A DNA stretch of 64,000 nt from positions 61,665 to 125,664 of the forward strand of contig NZ_JADPVH010000003.1 of NCBI RefSeq assembly GCF_026932795.1. The letters are read 5' to 3'. Positions 19,935 to 30,348 of the stretch are shown here, one piece after another. Origin of the DNA: Paenarthrobacter sp. Z7-10. GTDB taxonomy: Bacteria; Actinomycetota; Actinomycetes; Actinomycetales; Micrococcaceae. A program made the position numbers and the translations under genes. The first letter of the stretch is position 1. Every line of letters begins with the position of its first letter. The notes beneath the pieces were generated by a model. That model was not told the origin of the DNA and made no database searches. It saw only the letters and a list, made by a program, of their open reading frames with translations.

Positions 19935-21137
19935 ATGGAGTCTATGGATGCACATACCTCGGATCAGGACGCACCGGGCGGCGGCCACGGCAGCCTGATC
20001 AATTTCGACATCGCCGCCTCGACCGCGGCGCGGCTGGCTCCGGCGGGTCCGGTGCTCAGCGGGCACGAAATTGGCGCGGCGGTGGCGAATCTTCGCACTA
20101 TGGCGGACCGGTCCGTGCCCTACGTGCACGACATAACTGGCTTGGAGGCCGCCCGGGATTTGCGCGACTCCCAGGTCCTGATCGTGGATCGGGCGTCCTG
20201 GGCCAAGGCGAACACCCAAAGTTTTTCGGTCCTGATGCGGGCGCCGATGGAAAAGTTGGCCAAAAAACAGGCCGCCTCGCTTAAGCCGGGCAGTGTGGCG
20301 GTCGGTGGGGCTGTCACGGGTGCCCAACTTGGTTCCGTTCTGGCCTTCCTGTCCAGCAAGGTACTTGGCCAGTACGATCCGTTCGCGGCCCTGGACCTGG
20401 ACCCAAATTCCGCCGGGAGTGGATTCCCCGGTGGCCGGCTGCTGCTGGTGGCACCGAACATTGTCACGGTGGAGCGCGAGCTGAACGTTGATCCCTCCGA
20501 TTTCAGGCTGTGGGTCTGCCTGCACGAACAGACCCACAGGGTGCAATTTGCCGCGGCGCCCTGGCTCCGGCACCACATGCTCACCAAGATTGACCAGCTC
20601 AGTTCGCTGTTGATGGGCAATGCGGAGAACCTCACCGAGCGGCTGGCCTCCGCAGCCCGGTCACTGACCGGGAAAACGTCCCCCGGGAAAGCACTCACCG
20701 GGCCGGACGCTGGGCTGAGCGGCGGTGCGGGCCCCCACGATGGCGCCCCCAGTCGGGGCGGAATCCTGGATCTGCTGCAGGATCCCGCCGAAAAAGCGGC
20801 GCTGTCCCACCTGACAGCGATCATGAGCCTGCTCGAAGGCCACGCCAATGTCGTCATGGACGCCGTGGATGCGAGCATCGTGCCAACGGTGCGCACCATC
20901 CGGCAGCGGTTCAATGCCCGGGGCAAGGACCGCGGGGCCGTGGAAAAATTCATCCGCAACCTGCTGGGCCTGGATGCCAAAATGCGCCAGTACAGCGACG
21001 GCGCCCGGTTTGTCCGTGCCGTGGTGGCCAAGGTGGGGATGGAGGGGTTCAACAGGGTCTGGACCAGTGAGGATCATCTGCCGACCGAGCAGGAGATCCA
21101 CCAGCCGGAACTCTGGGTCGACCGGATGGGGCTCTAA
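19935..21137 (+). CDS. Zinc-dependent metalloprotease, DUF2342 family
   Basis: A 400-residue protein of the DUF2342 family, sometimes named 'coenzyme F420 biosynthesis-associated'. The zincin motif HEQTH is at residues 197-201, and a conserved glutamate in LLEGHANVVMDAV (about residue 300) may be the third ligand. Residues 245-275 form a glycine/proline-rich insert of low complexity. No signal peptide is present, so it is probably cytoplasmic. The gene lies between dacB and tilS, an order kept across actinobacteria; the substrate is unknown and no F420 gene is nearby. Confidence 0.88.
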   Translation: MESMDAHTSDQDAPGGGHGSLINFDIAASTAARLAPAGPVLSGHEIGAAVANLRTMADRSVPYVHDITGLEAARDLRDSQVLIVDRASWAKANTQSFSVLMRAPMEKLAKKQAASLKPGSVAVGGAVTGAQLGSVLAFLSSKVLGQYDPFAALDLDPNSAGSGFPGGRLLLVAPNIVTVERELNVDPSDFRLWVCLHEQTHRVQFAAAPWLRHHMLTKIDQLSSLLMGNAENLTERLASAARSLTGKTSPGKALTGPDAGLSGGAGPHDGAPSRGGILDLLQDPAEKAALSHLTAIMSLLEGHANVVMDAVDASIVPTVRTIRQRFNARGKDRGAVEKFIRNLLGLDAKMRQYSDGARFVRAVVAKVGMEGFNRVWTSEDHLPTEQEIHQPELWVDRMGL

Positions 21138-21142
21138 CTCCG

Positions 21143-22255
21143 GTGCCGCATGGACCGCGGCCGCGGCTGAGCCCGGTAGTTGGTAAGGCCCGGAATATGC
21201 TTGCCGACGCGCTGGGGATTCCCGTCTCCTGGCCCAGTTCCGCAAGGCCACCGGACGGCTCCGAGTTGATCCTGGTGGCCTGCAGCGGTGGGCCGGACTC
21301 GATGGCCTTGGCCGCCGTTGCCGCTTTCTTTGCCCGCCGTGGGCAGCTGCGCGTCGGCGCGGTGGTGGTGGACCACCAGCTGCAGTCCGGCAGCGGCAAA
21401 GTGGCCCTCGACACCGCCGCCGCGCTGCGCGGAATGGGCCTTGACCCGGTGGAGATCAGCACCACCTCGGTGCTGCACGCCGGGGTTGGACCTGAGGCGG
21501 CGGCCCGGTACGCCCGGTATGCGGCGCTGGATGAGGTGGCTGCCCGGCTGGGGGCCGGCACAGTCCTGCTGGGACACACTCTCGATGACCAGGCGGAGTC
21601 CGTGCTGCTGGGGTTGGCCCGAGGATCGGGGACACGTTCGCTGGCGGGCATGCCGAAACGCAGGGGAATTTACCTGCGCCCTTTCCTTGGTCTGCGGCGG
21701 GCCGAAACCCTGGCCATCTGCGCTGCGGAAGGCCTTGATCCTTGGTATGACCCGACGAACTCGGACCCGGTGTTCGCCCGATCCCGGGTGCGAACCCGCG
21801 TCCTTCCTTTCCTGGAGGCCGAGCTGGGGCCCGGCATTGCGCCGTCGTTGTACCGCTCGGCACGGATCCTTGGCCAGGACGCGGACTACCTTGACCAGCT
21901 GGCAGCCGAGGCATATTCCCGCCTCGCCGAGCACCAGAGTGGGCATAACGGCCAGCCGGACGCCAACGAAACGGCGCCGGATTCCGAAATCCGGCTCCCG
22001 GAGAAGGCACTAACGGCGCTGCCGGACCCGATCCGGCAGCGCGTCGTGGCGCTCGCCGTCGTCGCCCTGGGTGGACAGCAACCCAGCTTTGAACGCCTGC
22101 TCGCCGCCGATTCGCTGCTGCAGCGGCGCGGCTCGGCAGGGCCGGTGGAGCTGGCCGGGAAAGTCCGCGTTTACCGCCAACCCCGAAGCCAGGCCGTTCC
22201 CCACGACCCCTCCAGCTATGGGAAGCTAGTCTTTAGACGCCGGGATGGGCTGTAG
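21143..22255 (+). CDS. tilS: tRNA(Ile)-lysidine synthase
   Basis: A 370-residue TilS, which converts the wobble C of the CAU anticodon of a minor tRNA-Ile to lysidine so that AUA is read as isoleucine. The PP-loop SGGPDSMALA is at about residues 49-58, and GHTLDDQAESVLLGLARGSGT and the downstream WYDPTNSD are family motifs. The N-terminal domain is followed by a short C-terminal domain, typical of actinobacteria. The start GTG at 21143 is five bases after the protease stop, implying one transcript with it. Confidence 0.93.
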   Translation: MPHGPRPRLSPVVGKARNMLADALGIPVSWPSSARPPDGSELILVACSGGPDSMALAAVAAFFARRGQLRVGAVVVDHQLQSGSGKVALDTAAALRGMGLDPVEISTTSVLHAGVGPEAAARYARYAALDEVAARLGAGTVLLGHTLDDQAESVLLGLARGSGTRSLAGMPKRRGIYLRPFLGLRRAETLAICAAEGLDPWYDPTNSDPVFARSRVRTRVLPFLEAELGPGIAPSLYRSARILGQDADYLDQLAAEAYSRLAEHQSGHNGQPDANETAPDSEIRLPEKALTALPDPIRQRVVALAVVALGGQQPSFERLLAADSLLQRRGSAGPVELAGKVRVYRQPRSQAVPHDPSSYGKLVFRRRDGL

Positions 22256-22323
22256 CAGGTCTCCAGGCAGCGCCGCCCGCGGCGGATAAAAAACGACAAG
22301 CCCTTCAACACCGGGAGCAATTG

Positions 22324-22875
22324 GTGGATTCACAAGACGTCCAGGCGGATCTCAAGCACGTCCTGTACACAAAAGAGCAGATCCAGGACCGGGTCCGCGA
22401 ACTGGCCGAACAGATCGATGCCGACTACGCCGGCCGGGACGTCCTGCTGGTCGGGGTGCTCAAGGGCGCGGTGATGGTAATGGCGGATCTGGCCCGGTCG
22501 CTGCACAGCCACGTCACGATGGATTGGATGGCGGTTTCCTCCTACGGCTCCGGAACACAGTCCTCCGGCGTGGTGCGCATCTTGAAGGACCTCGAGACGG
22601 ACCTGATGGGCAAGCACGTGCTCATTGTGGAGGACATTATTGACTCCGGGCTGACGTTGTCCTGGCTCAAGGCAAACCTGATTTCCCGCGGCCCGGCCTC
22701 GGTGGAGATCTGTACGCTGCTGCGCAAGCCCGATGCCGCCAAGGTGGACATTGACGTCAAATACGTCGGCTACGAGATTCCGAGCGAATTCGTGGTGGGC
22801 TATGGCCTGGACTTCGCCGAAAAGTACCGCAATCTTGACTTCATCGGCACCCTGGCACCGCACGTCTACGAGTAA
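22324..22875 (+). CDS. hpt: Hypoxanthine phosphoribosyltransferase
   Basis: A 183-residue purine salvage enzyme that makes IMP or GMP from hypoxanthine or guanine and PRPP. The PRPP-binding motif is VLIVEDIIDSGLT (about residues 98-110); the active-site loop MDWMAVSSYGSGTQSSG and the C-terminal EFVVGYGLDFAEKYRNL are typical. GGGAG lies six bases before the GTG at 22324 and only three before a TTG at 22321, so I prefer the GTG. It follows tilS by 68 bp; the tilS-hpt-ftsH order is conserved in many Gram-positive bacteria. Confidence 0.95.
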   Translation: MDSQDVQADLKHVLYTKEQIQDRVRELAEQIDADYAGRDVLLVGVLKGAVMVMADLARSLHSHVTMDWMAVSSYGSGTQSSGVVRILKDLETDLMGKHVLIVEDIIDSGLTLSWLKANLISRGPASVEICTLLRKPDAAKVDIDVKYVGYEIPSEFVVGYGLDFAEKYRNLDFIGTLAPHVYE

Positions 22876-22944
22876 GCGCGGCCGCGTGCCGCAGCGGACC
22901 CCGGCGCACCGCCGCGGGTTCCGTTCCGCTGTCAGGGAACTATT

Positions 22945-22997
22945 GTCCACCGTTGCGCGTGAAAGTTGGCGAACGGTGTATAGCTAGTACGGTGGAC
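22945..22997. promoter_or_regulatory. Inverted repeat in the ftsH promoter region
   Basis: GTCCACCGT (22945-22953) and ACGGTGGAC (22989-22997) form a perfect 9-bp inverted repeat separated by 35 bp, upstream of ftsH. A weak promoter candidate (TTGGCG at 22966, 16 bp, TACGGT at 22988) lies between and over the second arm. The repeat could be an operator or a stem in the leader RNA; no regulator is implied by sequence. Confidence 0.45.
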
Positions 22998-23068
22998 GGG
23001 CAGCTTCGTCCGGGTGTTTGAATTAACTGATGGTTTGATCAGGAGGGACGAGGCGCGGCCTCGAGCAC

Positions 23069-25150
<2,082 letters not shown>

Positions 25151-25160
25151 AATTCCACAG

Positions 25161-25805
25161 GTGAGCAACTACGACGACGACGGCACGGCCTTGACTGCAG
25201 ACGCATCCGGAACTGCCGGGACATCCGGAACTGCCGGGCCTGCCGTTGACTTGGCACGGATCGAAAAGGCCGTCCGCGAAATCCTGCTGGCAGTGGGTGA
25301 GGATCCGGACCGTTCGGGGCTGGTCGACACGCCCACGCGGGTGGCGAAGGCCTACGCCGAAGTCTTCGCTGGCCTGCACCAGGACCCGGCGGATGTGCTA
25401 GCCACAACCTTTGATATTGCGCACGAGGAAATGGTCCTGGTGAAGGACATACCGTTCTACTCAACCTGCGAGCATCATCTGGTGCCGTTTCACGGTTCGG
25501 CGCACGTGGGTTACATCCCGTCCCTGGACGGCCGCGTCACCGGATTGAGCAAAATTGCCCGGCTGGTGGACGTGTTCGCCAAGCGGCCGCAGGTCCAGGA
25601 GCGCCTCACCAGCCAGATCGTGGACGCGATGGTGAAGCACCTCAAGCCGCGCGGGGCCATTGTCGTGGTGGAATGTGAACATTTGTGCATGTCCATGCGG
25701 GGCGTGCGTAAACCCGGTGCCCGGACTGTCACCAGCGCGGTCCGCGGGCTCCTGCACGAGCCGGCCACCCGCGCCGAAGCCATGAGCCTGATTCTCGGAA
25801 GGTAA
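25161..25805 (+). CDS. folE: GTP cyclohydrolase I
   Basis: A 214-residue GTP cyclohydrolase I, first enzyme of folate synthesis, making dihydroneopterin triphosphate from GTP. The zinc ligands lie in [12 protein letters not shown] and in [14 protein letters not shown]. The body matches the usual 190-residue enzyme; the first 25 residues are a low-complexity A/S/G/T extension built from an 18-bp tandem DNA repeat. The GTG start at 25161 is 10 bp after ftsH and has no clear ribosome site, so translation may be coupled to ftsH. Confidence 0.95.
   Translation: MSNYDDDGTALTADASGTAGTSGTAGPAVDLARIEKAVREILLAVGEDPDRSGLVDTPTRVAKAYAEVFAGLHQDPADVLATTFDIAHEEMVLVKDIPFYSTCEHHLVPFHGSAHVGYIPSLDGRVTGLSKIARLVDVFAKRPQVQERLTSQIVDAMVKHLKPRGAIVVVECEHLCMSMRGVRKPGARTVTSAVRGLLHEPATRAEAMSLILGR
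25204..25238 (+). repeat. 18-bp tandem duplication inside folE
   Basis: CATCCGGAACTGCCGGG occurs at 25204-25220 and 25222-25238. Being a multiple of three, it keeps the frame and encodes two SGTAG units in the disordered N-terminus of FolE. Confidence 0.85.
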
Positions 25806-25817
25806 GACAAGCACTTA

Positions 25818-26726
25818 ATGGATTCCCTCGCAGCAGCACCCGGAACCGGACCGGCCACCTCGCCTTTGCCCGTCCTGCGCATGCCCCGCTCCGCGGCCAG
25901 ATTCGAGGATTTGCCCACCGACCGCACCGTCGTGATGGGCATTCTGAACTGCACGCCGGATTCCTTCAGCGACGGCGGCGAATACGATTCCATCGACACC
26001 GCCATTGCCCACGGTCTGCGGATGTTTTACGCAGGGGCGGACATTATCGATGTCGGCGGCGAATCCACCCGGCCAGGCGCCCTGGAAGTGGATGAGGAAG
26101 AGGAACAGCGGCGCATCCTGCCGGTGATCGGCGCGCTGGCCAAGGCCGGGGCCTTGCTGAGTGTCGATACCCGGCACGCCGGCACCGCGGCCAAGGCCCT
26201 GGACGCCGGGGCCGCTCTAATCAACGATGTGTCTGGTCTGAGCGTGGAGCCCGCGATGGTGGCTCTGGTGGCGCAGCGCAAAGTTCCCTACGTGCTGATG
26301 CACCGCCGCGGCAGCGCCCGAACGATGGATGCGCTCAGCACCTATCGGGATGTGGTGGAAGATGTGCTGGCAGAGTTGGTCGAGCTCCGCGACACCTTCT
26401 ATGCCGCCGGCGTTGCTCCGGAACAGATCATTATGGATCCAGGCCTGGGGTTTTCCAAGGATTCGACCCAGAACTGGGAGCTGTTGGCCAATCTGGACCG
26501 CTTCGAACTGCTCGGTCACCGGGTGCTGATTGGCACCTCGCGCAAGCGTTTCCTGGGTACGCTGCTGACCACTGCCGGCAAGGCGGCTCCGCCCAAGGAC
26601 CGCGACTCCGCCACCGTCGCCACCACTGCCCTTGCTGCCGCCCAGGGTGCATGGGGTGTGCGGGTGCATGACGTGGCCGCTAATCTGGATGCCGCCCGGG
26701 TAGCGGCGCGGCAGAGCAAGCGATGA
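25818..26726 (+). CDS. folP: Dihydropteroate synthase
   Basis: A 302-residue DHPS that joins para-aminobenzoate to hydroxymethyl-dihydropterin diphosphate; it is the sulfonamide target. The pterin-site motifs are VMGILNCTPDSFSDGG (about residues 38-53) and DIIDVGGESTRPG, with DPGLGFSKD and the C-terminal GTSRKRFLG and RVHDV. The ATG at 25818 is 12 bp after folE. The first 30 residues are a variable extension. The stop overlaps the folB start (ATGA). Confidence 0.96.
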   Translation: MDSLAAAPGTGPATSPLPVLRMPRSAARFEDLPTDRTVVMGILNCTPDSFSDGGEYDSIDTAIAHGLRMFYAGADIIDVGGESTRPGALEVDEEEEQRRILPVIGALAKAGALLSVDTRHAGTAAKALDAGAALINDVSGLSVEPAMVALVAQRKVPYVLMHRRGSARTMDALSTYRDVVEDVLAELVELRDTFYAAGVAPEQIIMDPGLGFSKDSTQNWELLANLDRFELLGHRVLIGTSRKRFLGTLLTTAGKAAPPKDRDSATVATTALAAAQGAWGVRVHDVAANLDAARVAARQSKR

Positions 26727-27139
26727 CGGCCGCCGGAGGCGCGGCTTCGGACCTGGACGCCGGAAACGCGGGAAGGCGCTTGGACCGGATTGCCATCACC
26801 GGGGTTGCCGCCATTGGGCGGCACGGTGTCTTTGAGCATGAAAAACGCGACGGCCAGTCGTTCCTTGTCGACGCGGTTCTTTTCACCGACATCCGCGCCG
26901 CCGCCGCGACCGATGACTTATCCCGGACCACTCACTACGGCGAAGTTGCCGAGGAAATTACGGCACTGATCACCGGCGATCCTTTTGACCTGATCGAAAC
27001 GCTGACCGACCGGATCGCCGAACGGCTGTTGGAACGGTTCGCCCTTGGGGCCGTGGAAATCACGGTGCACAAACCGAAGGCGCCCATCCAGGTTCCCTTC
27101 GGCGATGTGACGATCACCATCTACCGGGAGCGGCAATGA
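26723..27139 (+). CDS. folB: Dihydroneopterin aldolase
   Basis: A 138-residue FolB that cleaves dihydroneopterin to hydroxymethyl-dihydropterin and glycolaldehyde. The core begins at about residue 20 with RLDRIAITGVAAIGRHGVFEHEK, where the glutamate and the later lysine in VHKPKAPI are active-site residues; HYGEVAEE is also typical. A short A/G-rich extension precedes the core. It overlaps folP and folK by four bases on each side. Confidence 0.94.
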   Translation: MTAAGGAASDLDAGNAGRRLDRIAITGVAAIGRHGVFEHEKRDGQSFLVDAVLFTDIRAAAATDDLSRTTHYGEVAEEITALITGDPFDLIETLTDRIAERLLERFALGAVEITVHKPKAPIQVPFGDVTITIYRERQ

Positions 27140-27687
27140 CGCGGCTTTTCACCCGGGCGGTGCTGGCCTTGGGCAGCAACCTTGGCGACCGGACCGAAAC
27201 CCTCTCCGCCGCCGTCGCCGAACTGGTGGACCGGCCGGAGGTGCGGCTTCGTGACGTTTCCCCGGTGGTGCAGACCGAAGCGGTGGGCGGCCCGGCCGAT
27301 CAGCCGGACTTCCTGAACATGGTGCTGGAAATTGAGACCCTGCTGGGACCGTACGAACTGCTGGAGCATTGCCACGCGGTGGAGGCCGCCCATCACCGCA
27401 CTCGTGCGGTGCGGTGGGGCCCGCGCACGCTGGACGTGGACATCATTACCTACGGTGAGGTGCTCAGCAGCGATGACCGGCTTACCCTGCCGCATCCGCG
27501 GGCGGCCGAACGTGCTTTCGTGCTTTACCCGTGGTCATTGATGGACCCGCAGGCTACGCTGGGCGGCGTCTCCGTCGTGGAGTTGGCAGCCCGGGCCGCC
27601 GACATGCCAAGCGTGGGCCATTTCGAGGGCATTGAGCCCTGCGGCGGCAAAGCCGGGCGGGAGCACACAGTCCAGCCGGCGCCATAG
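27136..27687 (+). CDS. folK: 2-amino-4-hydroxy-6-hydroxymethyldihydropteridine diphosphokinase
   Basis: A 183-residue HPPK that pyrophosphorylates hydroxymethyl-dihydropterin to give the FolP substrate. Signatures are ALGSNLGDR at about residues 10-18, and the ATP/Mg motif RWGPRTLDVDII with LPHPRAAERAFVLYP. The gene overlaps folB by four bases and completes the folE-folP-folB-folK operon; pabA/pabB and folC are not in this window. Confidence 0.95.
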   Translation: MTRLFTRAVLALGSNLGDRTETLSAAVAELVDRPEVRLRDVSPVVQTEAVGGPADQPDFLNMVLEIETLLGPYELLEHCHAVEAAHHRTRAVRWGPRTLDVDIITYGEVLSSDDRLTLPHPRAAERAFVLYPWSLMDPQATLGGVSVVELAARAADMPSVGHFEGIEPCGGKAGREHTVQPAP

Positions 27688-27795
27688 CGGACTCTAAACT
27701 CCGGACGTGGAACTGTAGATTAAGGACCGTCGGCACCGGCGGCCTGGGACGGGAACCGCCTTGCGGCGGTGCGAGCAAGTTGGATGAGGCAAAGA

Positions 27796-28308
27796 ATGAG
27801 GACTCTGCGGACCATCCGGCCCGTTTGGCTCGTGGTGATCGCCCTGGTGGCCGGCGCGGCCGGATGGGTGACCACCCAACTGACCAACCGCGCCAGCCTG
27901 CCGACGCCGGTGCTGCCGCTGAGCTCGCTGTTGACCATGGGAATCATCGTCGTTCTGACGCTGACCCTTGGCGTGCAGGTGCTGCGCTGGCGCAACGGGC
28001 ACCGGAACAAACCCCTGAACGCAGTCCTGGCCGCCCGGACGGTGGTGCTGGCACAAGCGTGTGCGTACGCCGGAGCGCTGCTGAGCGGCTGGCATCTGGG
28101 TGTTCTGGTGGATCAGCTGCCGACGCTGGCGCTGCGGAGCAATCTCAACGTGATCTGGTTCGCGCTGGCCGTGGTGGGCGGCGGAATTATAATGATCGTT
28201 GTGGGACTGATTGTCGAGCGTTTCTGTCGCATTCCACCCGAGGACGGGCCACCGCCTGCCGGAAAAAGCCCGAAACGGAACAGCAGCGGCGGCGAAGAAT
28301 ATGCGTGA
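27796..28308 (+). CDS. DUF3180 membrane protein
   Basis: A protein of about 170 residues with four membrane segments in the first 145 residues and a charged, disordered tail (EDGPPPAGKSPKRN). It belongs to DUF3180, which in actinobacteria is almost always beside folK. The ATG at 27796 has GATGAGG at suitable spacing; in-frame ATG 27784 and GTG 27769 are alternatives. Its function is unknown; its place in the folate operon and before two PH-domain membrane proteins suggests a membrane role coupled to the operon, not folate chemistry. Confidence 0.85.
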   Translation: MRTLRTIRPVWLVVIALVAGAAGWVTTQLTNRASLPTPVLPLSSLLTMGIIVVLTLTLGVQVLRWRNGHRNKPLNAVLAARTVVLAQACAYAGALLSGWHLGVLVDQLPTLALRSNLNVIWFALAVVGGGIIMIVVGLIVERFCRIPPEDGPPPAGKSPKRNSSGGEEYA

Positions 28309-28810
28309 GCCCATTGACCCGCCCGGGCTGGACTTCCACCGGGTATCGGCGAAGCTGATCCCGCTGCGGTTCATCACTCTTGGGATCGGGGCGCTGGTCG
28401 TGATCCTGATCGGATCTCTTCCGCTGGTGCTGCGTACCCTTGGATCCTGGCAAAAGTTTCCCGGCGCGCTGGCGTGGGCTCTGGCCATAGCGGCGCTGCT
28501 GGCCATGGGCTGGCGGCTTGCGCTGATTCCGCGCCAGGTGCGGGCGATAGGTTATGCCGAGCGCGACGACGATCTGCTGATCCGCCGCGGTCTCTTCTTC
28601 CAGCGCGTTATGGTGGTGCCCTACGGACGGATGCAGTACGTGGACGTCTCGGTGGGGCCGCTGGAGCGGGCGTTTGGTTTGGCATCAGTGAAGATGCACA
28701 CCGCCTCCGCCAGCACCAACGCCGCGTTGGAGGGACTGCCCACGGACGAGGCCGCCAGGCTTCGGGAGCAGCTCTCCGCCCGCGGCGAGGCAAAGCTGGC
28801 TGGATTGTGA
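28301..28810 (+). CDS. PH-domain membrane protein (YdbS-like, DUF304)
   Basis: A 169-residue protein with two membrane segments (about residues 20-45 and 53-73) followed by one bacterial PH (bPH2/DUF304) domain with LLIRRGLFFQRVMVVPYGRMQYVDV and SVKMHTAS. The ATG at 28301 overlaps the DUF3180 stop by eight bases. It resembles B. subtilis YdbS, which works with the larger YdbT; the pair has been linked to protection from some antimicrobial peptides, but the biochemical role is not known. Confidence 0.87.
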   Translation: MREPIDPPGLDFHRVSAKLIPLRFITLGIGALVVILIGSLPLVLRTLGSWQKFPGALAWALAIAALLAMGWRLALIPRQVRAIGYAERDDDLLIRRGLFFQRVMVVPYGRMQYVDVSVGPLERAFGLASVKMHTASASTNAALEGLPTDEAARLREQLSARGEAKLAGL

Positions 28811-30348
28811 CCCTTTCCCCTCCCGCCCCCGCCGGCTTCCAAACCGACGCCGCCGAGCAATGGCACCGGGTGCATCCGGTCTCCCCGCTGGTCCGCGGCT
28901 GGGTTGCCGTAGTGGGGGTGATGGTCTTGTTCGGCCGAAATTCTTTTGAAGACATGCTCCGGTCGGCCTCCTCGGGACGGGATTACGGCCAGCAGGGCCC
29001 CCCGGTGTGGCTGATCCTAACCGTGGTGGCGGCCGCCGTCGTCGTTTTCGGTGTGGCGTTCTTCCTGTCCTGGTACTTCACGCGATACCAGGTGACGGAT
29101 GACCAGGTGCGGATCAACAGCGGGTTCCTTTTCCGCCAGCAGCGACAAGCCCGCATTGACCGGGTGCAGGCCATCGATGTTGTCCAGCCCCTGCTGGCGA
29201 GGATTTTCGGCCTGGCCGAGCTGAAGTTTGAGGTGGCGGACGCCGGACGCTCGGCCATGAAACTGTCCTTCCTCAAAATGGACGAGGCCAAGCGGCTGCG
29301 CGCGGCTATTCTTGCCCGTGCCTCAGGCCTGGCGGTTGATCCGACGCTTACCGGAACCGTGGCGGAGGCCCCGGAGCGCGAAATCCTCGCGCTGAGCCCG
29401 GGCCGGATCGTCGGGGCGACTCTCCTGTCCGGAATCACCGTAGCCGCACTGGTGCTGATCATCGTGCTGGGCTGCACCGTCCTCTGGCTCCGGTCCTGGG
29501 CTGCGCTGGCCGGATTGATCCCGATGATCCTAGGTTTGGCCGCGGCCTACTGGAAGAGCTTCAGCGCCGATTTTAATTTTCGGATTGCGCTCTCTCCGGA
29601 CGGCGTGCGCCTGCACTACGGCCTGCTCGAAACCCGGGCGCAGACCATCCCGCCGGGGCGTGTCCAGGCCGTGGGCATCACGACGAATCCGCTCTGGCGG
29701 CTGGTCGGCTGGTACCGGGTGAGGGTCAACGTGGCCGGCTATGGAACGGACCGTCGGGACCGGGGAGGCCGCACGGTGCTGTTGCCGGTCGGCACGGCGG
29801 CGGAGGTCCTCACCGTCCTGGGGCTGGTGCTCCCGGACCCCGGAGTCGGGAAACCAGGAGAGATCTTCAGCGCCGGTTTCGCGGGCAGCGGCGACGGATC
29901 CGGGTTCATCCATTCTCCCCGCCGCGCCCGGCTCATCGATCCTTTCGCCTGGCGCCGCAATGCCTACCGATCCACCGAAACGGCGCTGCTCTGCCGGCGC
30001 GGGGTGTTTTTCCGCAGCCTGGAGGTGGTTCCGCACGAGCGAACCCAGTCGCTGAGCCTGTTCCAGGGTCCGCTGATGCGCCGGCTGGGACTTGTGGACT
30101 TCGAACTGCATTCAACGGCCGGTCCCGTCACGCCCGTGGTGCACCATATGGACGTCCACGAAGCGCGTCGGCTGTTCACGGAACAGTCGGCACGAGCGGC
30201 CCGGGCGCGGCGGATTGGCCGGCCCGACCGCTGGATGTCACTAACCCACCCGGCATACGGCGGCACCGCGGCCGGCAGCAACCCGGTCGCAACTTCCTGC
30301 CCGAAAAACGGCACGGCCCAGGACACGGAGGTCCAGCATGAGCGTTGA
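28807..30348 (+). CDS. PH-domain membrane protein (YdbT-like, DUF304 repeats)
   Basis: A 513-residue protein starting at GTG overlapping the previous stop (GTGA). It has six membrane segments in three pairs, each followed by a bPH2 domain: about residues 90-170 (INSGFLFRQQRQARIDRVQAI), 260-340 (HYGLLETRAQTIPPGRVQAV) and 395-470 (LLCRRGVFFRSLEVVPHERTQ). This is the architecture of YdbT. The three domains and tight overlap with the YdbS-like gene indicate a membrane complex. The C-terminal 50 residues are unconserved and overlap the next gene by 11 bases. Confidence 0.87.
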   Translation: MTLSPPAPAGFQTDAAEQWHRVHPVSPLVRGWVAVVGVMVLFGRNSFEDMLRSASSGRDYGQQGPPVWLILTVVAAAVVVFGVAFFLSWYFTRYQVTDDQVRINSGFLFRQQRQARIDRVQAIDVVQPLLARIFGLAELKFEVADAGRSAMKLSFLKMDEAKRLRAAILARASGLAVDPTLTGTVAEAPEREILALSPGRIVGATLLSGITVAALVLIIVLGCTVLWLRSWAALAGLIPMILGLAAAYWKSFSADFNFRIALSPDGVRLHYGLLETRAQTIPPGRVQAVGITTNPLWRLVGWYRVRVNVAGYGTDRRDRGGRTVLLPVGTAAEVLTVLGLVLPDPGVGKPGEIFSAGFAGSGDGSGFIHSPRRARLIDPFAWRRNAYRSTETALLCRRGVFFRSLEVVPHERTQSLSLFQGPLMRRLGLVDFELHSTAGPVTPVVHHMDVHEARRLFTEQSARAARARRIGRPDRWMSLTHPAYGGTAAGSNPVATSCPKNGTAQDTEVQHER

